Shown here: one piece after another, positions 56,857 to 64,000 of the stretch
How the letters are laid out: each line of letters begins with the position of its first letter
How positions within the stretch are numbered: the first letter of the stretch is position 1
Assembly: GCF_003114835.2 (NCBI RefSeq)
Contig: NZ_AP025028.1
Coordinates: forward strand, 1,128,501 to 1,192,500
Direction: 5' to 3'
Source: Leptospira kobayashii
GTDB lineage: Bacteria; Spirochaetota; Leptospiria; Leptospirales; Leptospiraceae
Length of the DNA stretch: 64,000 nucleotides
The notes under the pieces: model-generated
Seen by the model: only the letters and a program-made list of their open reading frames with translations
What the model was told of the DNA's origin: nothing
Databases searched by the model: none
Position numbers and translations under genes: made by a program

Positions 56857-56984
56857 CCCCGCCCTGATTTGGGTGGGGAACTACACCCGCCACCCAATGA
56901 GTTCCTTCTATCATATCGCCTTCGGTTTGTAAAGCGAAGACGTCATTTCTTGGAATTTTATTCAGAAAAGTTCGCAGTTTTGCC
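56857..56984 (+). repeat. Dispersed intergenic repeat, copy E
   Basis: 128-bp copy between two minus-strand genes. It begins CCCCGCCCTGATTTGGGTGG and ends AAAGTTCGCAGTTTTGCC. TTGGGTGG and CCACCCAA form an 8-bp stem. The CCCCGCCC end lies 32 bp upstream of the GyrI-like start codon, and the tail is 34 bp after the OYE stop codon. Confidence 0.9.
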
Positions 56985-57018
56985 TTCTCACGATAGCTTC
57001 ATTCATGTGAATTTTCGC

Positions 57019-58266
57019 CTAACTAGGATAATTTTTTTTCTTCCATGCTCGGTATTTTTTTATTCGTGAATTCGTTCTGAATTGGTCTTTGATTACTGTC
57101 AAAATCGGTGAGATATTCAGAGAAGGTCTTTTCCTTTTTGCCATACGCTTTAATTGATATTTCACCATAGCCATATTAGCTAGTGCAACGAGAGGTTTTG
57201 ATTTCCAGTTGATCATTGGTAAATGGTTTACATTTGTTTTCCCGTTCTTCCAATCATTCGGCAGATCGGGATTCAATGCCAGCGCCGTCGCGATTCCAAC
57301 CAAAGAAACACCGCTTGCGATCACTTCCTCAGCAATTTCCTTTCTTTTGATTCCTCCTGTAATCATAATCGGAATCGGAGATGTTTTGGTGATTTCTTTT
57401 GCAAATTCCAAAAAATAAGCTTCTCTTGCCAATGTTCTGCCGTCCCGGGAATCTCCTTGCATGGCAGGTGCCTCATAACTTCCACCGGATAATTCCACGA
57501 AATCCACTCCTTTCGTGTCAGCTAACATTGATATGACTTTTTTCGCGTCTTCAATATCGAATCCTCCTTTTTGAAAGTCTGCGGAGTTCAATTTCACGCT
57601 GACCGCAAATTCCGGTTTCACTTTTTTTCGAACTTCTGATACAACTTCCAAAAGAAAGTTTGTACGATTTTCCAAACTACCACCGTAACGGTCCGTTCTG
57701 CGATTGGAAAGAGGCGAAAGAAATTGACTGATTAAATATCCGTGCGCCGCATGAATCTCTACTCCGTCAAATCCAGCAGCTTCGGCAAGAACCGCCGTAT
57801 TTGAAAATTTTTGTATGGTTTCTTCAATTTCAGATATAGTCATTTCTTTCGGTAACCCGAACATCTTTGAAAATCCGCCCATATTCAATGGAATCGCTGA
57901 AGGCGCCCATACATTGCCACCCATTTTCGATAGCACCTGTCTACCGGGATGATTGATTTGCATGATTATCTTGGTTCCATTGGATTTGCTTTTTTCGGCC
58001 CAAGTTCGGAAATCTTCTAAAAAATGGTCTGATTCTAAAACCACTCCGCCGGGCCCGGTAAGTGCCCTGCCATCTATCATAACATTGCCTGTGATGATAA
58101 GGCCGACTCCTCCGTTTGCCCAAGTTTCATATAAGTTCCATAAAGCCGTACCGGGAGTTTGTTCTTCGGTTGCAAGGTTTTCCTCCATTGCGGCTTTTAC
58201 CAGGCGATTGGATAATGTCAGCCCATTTGGCAATCGATAGGGAGTGAAAATTTGGTTTGAATACAT
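57019..58266 (-). CDS. Old Yellow Enzyme family NADH:flavin oxidoreductase
   Basis: 415 residues from ATG 58266, with AAGGAA six bases upstream; an earlier start at 58305 would cross the operator region. FMN and substrate sites are visible in IMQINHPGRQ, GFDGVEIHAAHGYLISQF and RTDRYGGSLENR, and IMITGGIKRKE near the C-terminus. It reduces activated double bonds. The C-terminal 50 residues are basic and outside the barrel. It is divergent from and probably controlled by the TetR gene. Confidence 0.9.
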   Translation of the reverse strand: MYSNQIFTPYRLPNGLTLSNRLVKAAMEENLATEEQTPGTALWNLYETWANGGVGLIITGNVMIDGRALTGPGGVVLESDHFLEDFRTWAEKSKSNGTKIIMQINHPGRQVLSKMGGNVWAPSAIPLNMGGFSKMFGLPKEMTISEIEETIQKFSNTAVLAEAAGFDGVEIHAAHGYLISQFLSPLSNRRTDRYGGSLENRTNFLLEVVSEVRKKVKPEFAVSVKLNSADFQKGGFDIEDAKKVISMLADTKGVDFVELSGGSYEAPAMQGDSRDGRTLAREAYFLEFAKEITKTSPIPIMITGGIKRKEIAEEVIASGVSLVGIATALALNPDLPNDWKNGKTNVNHLPMINWKSKPLVALANMAMVKYQLKRMAKRKRPSLNISPILTVIKDQFRTNSRIKKYRAWKKKNYPS

Positions 58267-58289
58267 GATTGATTCCTTGTAAATCCTAC

Positions 58290-58314
58290 TTGACAAACAT
58301 GACAATAATTGTCA
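58290..58314. promoter_or_regulatory. Palindromic operator and -35 box between OYE and TetR genes
   Basis: TGACAATAATTGTCA (58300-58314) is a perfect palindrome with 7-base arms and one central base. A TTGACA at 58290-58295 and its mirror TTGACA at the other side (minus strand, 58315-58310) could be -35 boxes for the two divergent genes. It is the natural binding site for the TetR protein. Confidence 0.6.
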
Positions 58315-58324
58315 AGTTTGTTTT

Positions 58325-58921
58325 GTGTCAGACAAATTGATTCCGAATGAAGATATCGAAACGGATCCCCGAAAAGTTGAAATTTTAGAGGGAGCGATCG
58401 GTGTCTTTTTGAAATACGGGTTTAAAAAAACATCTATGGATGATGTTGCAAAATCCGTTTCCATTTCCAGGCAGGCGCTTTATTTGTATTTTGCAGATAA
58501 AGAGGATTTGTTCAAAGAGGGACTTCGTTATTTTTTTGCAACGTCCTTCCGGTCAGCCGACCAGATTTTAAACCAAAAGAAGATCCCGATTGAGGAGAAA
58601 TTATTTCTGGCTTTGGAGGCTTGGCTCGGCAGGTATGTGGGAGGAAAAAGTAGTGAGGCAGATGATCTTATTGCAACAAGCAAAGGTTTGGTGAGTGGAC
58701 TAGCTTGCTCATACGAAGAGAAATTTTATCTGGCATTGATCGAAGCCATTCGTGATTCCAAGTTGAATACGTATTATATTAAGAAAGGTATTGGTCCGGA
58801 ACAAATAACGAATACATTGCAAGCAATGGCACAAGGTTTCAAATTTTCCTGCGATTCTAATGCAAGTTTTAAAATCAAATTAAAGGAAGCGATCCAAGTT
58901 ATATGCGCGCCCATTCTGTGA
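58325..58921 (+). CDS. TetR/AcrR family transcriptional regulator
   Basis: 198 residues. The N-terminal helix-turn-helix VFLKYGFKKTSMDDVAKSVS then RQALYLYFADKEDLF is the TetR signature. The C-terminal ligand domain (about 75-198) is helical with no specific match. It probably represses the divergent OYE gene and itself through the palindrome just upstream. The GTG start at 58325 has no ribosome binding site, so the transcript may be nearly leaderless. Confidence 0.92.
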   Translation: MSDKLIPNEDIETDPRKVEILEGAIGVFLKYGFKKTSMDDVAKSVSISRQALYLYFADKEDLFKEGLRYFFATSFRSADQILNQKKIPIEEKLFLALEAWLGRYVGGKSSEADDLIATSKGLVSGLACSYEEKFYLALIEAIRDSKLNTYYIKKGIGPEQITNTLQAMAQGFKFSCDSNASFKIKLKEAIQVICAPIL

Positions 58922-58983
58922 AATGGTCCATACTTTATTGAGACTAGAATTCTTTTTTTGACGTCTGGAAGGCGGATGGAAAG

Positions 58984-59010
58984 ATGAAGGGGAGTTTGTA
59001 TCCCCTTCAT
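58984..59010. terminator. Hairpin between convergent TetR and sucA genes
   Basis: ATGAAGGGG and CCCCTTCAT form a perfect 9-bp stem around a 9-base loop. It lies between the convergent 3' ends and can fold from either strand. No long T run follows, but the position suits a shared terminator. Confidence 0.6.
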
Positions 59011-59046
59011 TTGACGATTTAAAGAAAATTTTTCAAAAAACTCTCG

Positions 59047-61806
59047 TTAACCGAGAGCTTCTTTCACTAGAGTTTCTTGTTCTTTTAGATGCGTTACTAC
59101 GTGACCGCAAGCAGGGCTTGGGAATTCGGAACGACCTGCATAATGAAGTCGTTTGTTTTCCGGCATTACCGCTTCGATTCGATCGCGGATAAAAGACCAA
59201 GCTCCTTGGTTTTTCGGTTCTTCCTGAACCCATACAAACTTTTTGATCTTAGGATAACTTGTGATCATCTGTTGGATGTGTTTTTCCGGGAAAGGATAAA
59301 GCTGTTCTACCCGAACGATTGCTACGTTTTCTTTTTTGTCAGCGTCTACCGCTTTGCGTAGATCATAATAAACTTTACCGGAGCAGAATAACAATCGATC
59401 GACTTTTTCCGGTTTGGCGACCGGATCAGGTAGAATCTTTTTAAAAGCACCTGTTGTGATATCTTCCAAACTGGAGGCGGCTTCTTTCAAACGAAGAAGG
59501 GATTTTGGTGTGGTGATGATCAACGGTTTTCTAAAGCTTTGCAAAATTTGTCTGCGTAGGATATGGAAATACTGTGCAGGAGTCGTCAGGTTTGCCACTT
59601 GCATATTATCCAAGGCGCATAGTTGCAAAAATCTTTCGAGTCTTGCGGAAGAGTGTTCCGGACCTTGGCCTTCATAACCGTGAGGCAATAAACATACCAG
59701 TCCGCTCATCCTTTGCCATTTGATTTCCGAGCTGGAAACAAATTGGTCGAAGATGACTTGTGCATTATTTGCAAAGTCGCCGAACTGAGCTTCCCAGAGT
59801 ACGAGAGAACTCGGGTCGGCAAGAGAATATCCGTATTCGAATCCAAGGCAGGAGTATTCGGATAACGAAGAGTTTACGATCTCGATTTTCGCCTGTTTGT
59901 CGCTTATATGATTGAGTAGGGTGAGTTTCACTCCATTGGTAGTGTCCGATAAAACGGAATGTCTGTGAGAGAAAGTCCCTCTCTGAGCATCTTGACCTGC
60001 CAAGCGGATAGGAAATCCGTTTTCCAAAATGGATCCGAAAGACAACGCTTCCGCAAATCCCCAGTCAATCGGCAATTCTCCCGCTCCCATTTTTTTACGG
60101 TCTTCCAACACTTTTACATGTTTCGGGTTTGCTGTGAAACCTTGCGGGATCGTTGTGATTGATTTTACAATTCCGCCCAGTTGCTGTTGTAAGAGCTGAG
60201 TATGAATGTCGGAATCAAGAGGCTCTTTGGAATAACGGGACCAAACTCCACCCAGAGTATCCACTGTAATGCGAGTGTCTTTTTCTTTGGCTTGTTGGAA
60301 GGAAAGTTCAAGACCTTCATTGGTTCCTGTTTTGATGAACTGGATTTCTTCTTCCGAAATATCTCCTCTTTTCAAAAGAGCTTCTTCGTAAAGGGTTACA
60401 GTCTTCGGATGTTTTTTGATGATCTCATACATCTGAGGCTGAGTGAATGTAGGTTCATCCGTTTCGTTGTGACCCAAACGGCGGTAACAGATCAAATCAA
60501 TGATTACGTCTTTTTTGAATTTTTGGCGGTATTCTAATGCGAGTTTTGTGACGCGATAAACCGCTTCGGGATCATCTCCGTTCACATGAAAGATGGGAAC
60601 TTGAAATCCTTTGGCAAGATCGGTTGCATACAAAGTGGAACGGGATTCGTTGGGAAGAGTGGTGAATCCGATTTGGTTATTGATTACAATGTGGAAGGTT
60701 CCCCCCACAGTATAACCGTTGAGGTTCATCATGTTAAAAGTTTCCGCAACAACACCTTGACCTGCAAATGCAGCATCCCCGTGAATTGCCACAGGCATAA
60801 ACTTGGAATGATCGTGGTCTTTTGCCATTTCTTGGCGGGCACGAACGGAACCTGCAATCACAGGATCCACAGCTTCCAAATGGGATGGGTTGAATGCGAG
60901 AGAAAGTTTCACTTCCTTTCCCGAATGGGTCATTACGTTATTGGAATAACCCAAATGGTATTTTACGTCCGCATATCCCAGTTGACCCGGGTTTAATTTT
61001 TCTTCGAATTCGGCAAAGATAAGTCCCGCAGGTTTGCGGATCACATTCACAAGAACATTCAATCTTCCTCTATGAGCCATTCCTATGACAAGAGCGTCCA
61101 TCTTATGCATGCCCGCTTCTTCCACGAGGGTATCGAGCATAGGGATCATGCTCTCTCCGCCTTCGAGGGAGAATCTTTTTTTTCCTACGAATTTTTTTGC
61201 GAGGAAGTTTTCGAAAGTATCCGCCTGGTAGAGTTTTTCAAACAGTCGTAATGCGGTCTTTTTGGGAATGGGTTCGTTATTAGCGAGCGGTTCCATTCTG
61301 TTTTGCAGCCACTCTCTTTCCTCGTCATTGACCAGGTAGTAATGTTCCGAACCGATGGAGCCGCAGTAGGTTTTTTCGAACCAATTGATTACATTTTGTA
61401 ATTTTGTTTTTCCCAGATTGGCAACGCCGGAATCCACTTCCGCTTCCAAATCGGTTGCTTTGAGTGCTTTGACTTTGAGATCGATGAATTCACGATTCGG
61501 TTTGTTGATCCCGAGCGGATCAAGATTGGCAGCCAAGTGGCCTTGTCTTCTGTAAGCATTGAGGAGATTTATGATACCGAAATCGTTGAGAGAAGAATCC
61601 TTTCTGTGTTCGGAAGAAGTATAGTTTACATAGCCGTTTCCGCTGAAACCATTCCCGTTGGATGAGGTAGAGCTTCTGTCCAGGTCTTGAAAAAAAAGTG
61701 CCCAATCCGAAGATACCGAAGTCGGATCCTGTTTGAATTGCTCGTATAACTCTTCTAATACGACAACATTGTCGCCGTATAAACTCATCATCTGTTCCGT
61801 AGTCAT
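59047..61806 (-). CDS. sucA: 2-oxoglutarate dehydrogenase E1 component
   Basis: 919 residues, close to the family length. The N-terminal [19 protein letters not shown] and later [30 protein letters not shown] and [18 protein letters not shown] give the thiamine-diphosphate-binding core. The C-terminus has [22 protein letters not shown] in short pieces. It decarboxylates 2-oxoglutarate in the TCA cycle. GGGAG precedes the ATG. The lpd and sucB genes lie upstream on the same strand, so all three form an operon. Confidence 0.97.
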   Translation of the reverse strand: MTTEQMMSLYGDNVVVLEELYEQFKQDPTSVSSDWALFFQDLDRSSTSSNGNGFSGNGYVNYTSSEHRKDSSLNDFGIINLLNAYRRQGHLAANLDPLGINKPNREFIDLKVKALKATDLEAEVDSGVANLGKTKLQNVINWFEKTYCGSIGSEHYYLVNDEEREWLQNRMEPLANNEPIPKKTALRLFEKLYQADTFENFLAKKFVGKKRFSLEGGESMIPMLDTLVEEAGMHKMDALVIGMAHRGRLNVLVNVIRKPAGLIFAEFEEKLNPGQLGYADVKYHLGYSNNVMTHSGKEVKLSLAFNPSHLEAVDPVIAGSVRARQEMAKDHDHSKFMPVAIHGDAAFAGQGVVAETFNMMNLNGYTVGGTFHIVINNQIGFTTLPNESRSTLYATDLAKGFQVPIFHVNGDDPEAVYRVTKLALEYRQKFKKDVIIDLICYRRLGHNETDEPTFTQPQMYEIIKKHPKTVTLYEEALLKRGDISEEEIQFIKTGTNEGLELSFQQAKEKDTRITVDTLGGVWSRYSKEPLDSDIHTQLLQQQLGGIVKSITTIPQGFTANPKHVKVLEDRKKMGAGELPIDWGFAEALSFGSILENGFPIRLAGQDAQRGTFSHRHSVLSDTTNGVKLTLLNHISDKQAKIEIVNSSLSEYSCLGFEYGYSLADPSSLVLWEAQFGDFANNAQVIFDQFVSSSEIKWQRMSGLVCLLPHGYEGQGPEHSSARLERFLQLCALDNMQVANLTTPAQYFHILRRQILQSFRKPLIITTPKSLLRLKEAASSLEDITTGAFKKILPDPVAKPEKVDRLLFCSGKVYYDLRKAVDADKKENVAIVRVEQLYPFPEKHIQQMITSYPKIKKFVWVQEEPKNQGAWSFIRDRIEAVMPENKRLHYAGRSEFPSPACGHVVTHLKEQETLVKEALG

Positions 61807-61851
61807 CTTGTTCTCCCTTGTATATGAAACGAATTCGGTATCATTTTTTAC

Positions 61852-63258
61852 TTACGAATGGATCGACCATTTTGCATCGGCATCCATGGCGGCTTCCCTT
61901 AAAATCTCGGATAGAGTGGGGTGAGCGTGTGTGGAACGTGCAATGTCTTCGGCACTGGCCCCAAACTCAAATGCAACAGCAGCCTCTGCAATCATATCTG
62001 ACGCACGAGGTCCTACAATATAGACACCCAAAAGTTTGTCCGTTTTTTTATCGGCGAGTACCTTCACTTGTCCGTCCGGTTCATTCATCGCTTTGGCACG
62101 TGCATTTGCTTTGAAGATGGATTTTCCTACTTTGTATTCGATCCCTTGGCTTTTCAGTTCTTCTTCTCCGAGTCCCACCCAAGCCACTTCCGGCCAGGTA
62201 TAAACGATCGAAGGAATCGCTCTGTAATTTACATGGCCAAATTGGCCTGAAATGAGTTCTGCTACCGCAATCCCTTCGTCTTCCGCCTTGTGAGCAAGCA
62301 TAGGTCCGTCGATTACATCGCCAATTGCGTAAATGTTAGGAATGTTCGTTTGAAAATGGTTCGGTTTGACTTTGACTCGGCCGCGTTCCGTGAACTCGAC
62401 TCCGATTTCTTTGGCACCGAGCCCATCCGTATTCGGACGGCGTCCTATGGAAACAAGCACCTTGTCTCCTTCTAGAATCGTCTTTTTTCCTTCTTTGTCT
62501 TCGATCTCGACTTCCACTTTTTTGCCTTTTACTTTGGCTCCGTGGACTTTGGTCTCGAATAAAAAATTCATACCTTGTTTTTCCAAAATTCTTTGGGAAA
62601 GTCCGGCGATGGCAGCGTCAGCTGTTCCGAACAATCGGGGGAGAAGTTCCACTATGGTAACTTTCGCACCGAGCCTTCCCCAAACGGAACCAAGCTCGAG
62701 TCCGATCACTCCGGCACCTACAATGATTAGGTGTTCCGGAACGGAATCCAATGCGATCGCATGATCCGATGTGATGATGTTTTTTCCATCTACGGGAAGA
62801 GGAGGGATTTCGATCGGAGTGGAACCTGTAGCGATGATGATATTTGTGCCTGAGATATTTTCCGTTTTACCATCATCCCCTGTGATCTGGATTTCCGTTT
62901 TGGATACGAATTTCCCAAGTCCAAGGTAACGGGTGATTTTGTTTTTCTTCATGAGGTAATCCACCCCGGAAGTCACTTCACCTACCACTTTGTCCTTTCT
63001 CTCCATCATTTTTTTGATGTCGATTTTGACGGAACCGATTGTGATTCCATGGTCGCCTAGTTTGTGTTTGGCTTTGTCGTATTCTTCGGAAGAATCAAGG
63101 AGTGCCTTGGAAGGAATACATCCCACATTCAGGCAAGTTCCTCCTAAGGTTTTTCTTTTTTCAATGATAGCTACTTTTTTGCCCAGTTGTGCGGCACGGA
63201 TTGCCGCAACATATCCACCGGGACCCGCACCGATTACGATTACGTCATATTGTTCCAT
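61852..63258 (-). CDS. lpd: Dihydrolipoyl dehydrogenase (E3)
   Basis: 468 residues. The FAD motif [18 protein letters not shown], the redox disulphide in [13 protein letters not shown], the NAD motif [15 protein letters not shown], and the His-Glu pair in HAHPTLSE are all intact. It reoxidises dihydrolipoamide of the E2 component in the 2-oxoglutarate and pyruvate complexes. It lies between sucA (45-bp gap) and sucB (8-bp gap). Confidence 0.97.
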   Translation of the reverse strand: MEQYDVIVIGAGPGGYVAAIRAAQLGKKVAIIEKRKTLGGTCLNVGCIPSKALLDSSEEYDKAKHKLGDHGITIGSVKIDIKKMMERKDKVVGEVTSGVDYLMKKNKITRYLGLGKFVSKTEIQITGDDGKTENISGTNIIIATGSTPIEIPPLPVDGKNIITSDHAIALDSVPEHLIIVGAGVIGLELGSVWGRLGAKVTIVELLPRLFGTADAAIAGLSQRILEKQGMNFLFETKVHGAKVKGKKVEVEIEDKEGKKTILEGDKVLVSIGRRPNTDGLGAKEIGVEFTERGRVKVKPNHFQTNIPNIYAIGDVIDGPMLAHKAEDEGIAVAELISGQFGHVNYRAIPSIVYTWPEVAWVGLGEEELKSQGIEYKVGKSIFKANARAKAMNEPDGQVKVLADKKTDKLLGVYIVGPRASDMIAEAAVAFEFGASAEDIARSTHAHPTLSEILREAAMDADAKWSIHS

Positions 63259-63266
63259 GTAATCTC

Positions 63267-64000
63267 TTATACCTCAAGTAGAAGACGGGCAGGGTCTTCG
63301 ATTGCATCTTTGATCTTTACGAGGAACTGAACCGCTTCTTTTCCATCCACAATTCTGTGGTCGTAGGAAAGGGCGAGATACATCATCGGACGAATCACGA
63401 TCTGGTCATTTACAACTACCGCCCGTTTGACGATATTATGCATTCCCAAAATCCCCGATTGAGGAGGATTGAGGATCGGTGTGGACATCATGGAACCGTA
63501 AACTCCTCCGTTGGAAATGGAGAAGGTTCCTCCTTCCATATCTTCCAAAGAAACTTTTCCGTCTTTTACCTTGCCTGCAAGTCTTGCGATTTCGGCTTCG
63601 ATCTGCGCTAAGGACAATAAGTCCGCATCCCGAACAATCGGAACTACCAGTCCTTTCGGTCCGCCTACCGCGACTCCGATATCGTAAAAGTTTTTATAGA
63701 TAACGTCTGTTCCGCGAATTTCCGCGTTGATCGCTGGAAAGGTTTTCAGTGCGGAAACAGTCGCCTTTGTAAAAAGAGACATGAATCCGAGACCGATATT
63801 GTGAGTCTCTTTGAACTTGTCTTTGTACTTGTTGCGAAGATCCATAATCCCGCTCATATCCACTTCGTTGAAAGTGGTAAGGATGGCGGCATTGTGTTGT
63901 GCGGATACCAAACGATTTGCGATTGTTTGGCGGAGTTTTGTCATCGGCACTACGTTTTCACGAGGGCCGGCGGAACGCGCACCTGTCGGAACTTGTTTCG
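63267..64000 (-). CDS. sucB: Dihydrolipoamide succinyltransferase (E2), C-terminal part
   Basis: Truncated by the window edge: the frame is open to position 64000, so the start and the lipoyl domain lie beyond. Visible are the end of the linker, [45 protein letters not shown] and the catalytic histidine in [11 protein letters not shown]. It transfers succinyl groups to CoA in the 2-oxoglutarate dehydrogenase complex. It is first of three in the operon with lpd and sucA. Confidence 0.93.
   Translation of the reverse strand, partial: KQVPTGARSAGPRENVVPMTKLRQTIANRLVSAQHNAAILTTFNEVDMSGIMDLRNKYKDKFKETHNIGLGFMSLFTKATVSALKTFPAINAEIRGTDVIYKNFYDIGVAVGGPKGLVVPIVRDADLLSLAQIEAEIARLAGKVKDGKVSLEDMEGGTFSISNGGVYGSMMSTPILNPPQSGILGMHNIVKRAVVVNDQIVIRPMMYLALSYDHRIVDGKEAVQFLVKIKDAIEDPARLLLEV

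Noticed and set aside
56824..56914. 30-residue N-terminal extension of the GyrI-like protein
   Set aside because: These residues are encoded by repeat copy E; the next ATG starts the recognisable domain.

Overview
The window looks like a chromosomal segment of a Leptospira-type spirochaete, probably one of the saprophytic lineages, though no species can be named from the sequence. The signs are: an LL-diaminopimelate aminotransferase; rho followed by rpmE; a bactofilin locus; many exported proteins with relaxed spirochaetal lipoboxes; frequent TTG starts; dense ATGA start/stop overlaps; and moderate GC content. I see no prophage, insertion sequence, CRISPR array, rRNA or tRNA. Most of it is ordinary core chromosome, and the unusual material lies in the intergenic DNA and in a few proteins with odd architecture.

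Layout. 1-3.1 kb: FAH-family enzyme, DoxX-like membrane protein, large lipoprotein. 3.3-12.5 kb: envelope carbohydrate region with a translationally coupled trio (O-antigen-ligase-like protein, GH5 glycosidase, SRPBCC/nucleotide cyclase), a divergent GT4 glycosyltransferase, and a GT9/DUF4254 group. 12.6-20 kb: TANGO2-like protein, glyA, lipoate ligase, rhomboid, metallo-beta-lactamase-fold protein, class A PBP. 20-26 kb: small exported protein, lipoprotein, MBOAT acyltransferase, SppA, aldose epimerase, small HTH protein. 26-30 kb: LOG-family protein, rpmB, nth, UbiA and UbiX. 30-33.5 kb: thioesterase, pyrB, DUF2203, dapL. 33.5-40.4 kb: two exported unknowns, a CBS-PAS-Fis regulator with a lysine-rich tail, rho, rpmE, a NifU-like/pentapeptide fusion, a STAS protein, a lipoprotein. 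40.4-48.1 kb: gltA followed by a tight operon (DISM-SpoIIE phosphatase, two RNA methyltransferases, a glycosyltransferase, FapA). 48-56.3 kb: lytic transglycosylase and, divergently, two unknowns, bactofilin, pdxA, a membrane protein, a DegT aminotransferase and an exported protein. 56-59 kb: GyrI-like protein, Old Yellow Enzyme and its divergent TetR regulator. 59-64 kb: sucA, lpd and a truncated sucB, which with gltA give several TCA-cycle steps.

The clearest unexplained structure is a dispersed intergenic repeat of 127-132 bp present in five copies (967, 3151, 13410, 30324 and 56857). Both ends are conserved, the middle varies, and one end carries a GC-rich hairpin. In all five the same end faces the stop codon of a gene transcribed toward it. 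Other leads are the glycosidase/cyclase trio with its neighbouring glycosyltransferase, a terminator that also holds the start site of the next gene (46.8 kb), a start codon buried in a 12-bp hairpin (33.5 kb), the NifU-like fusion that lacks its third cysteine, and the regulator with a histone-H1-like tail.
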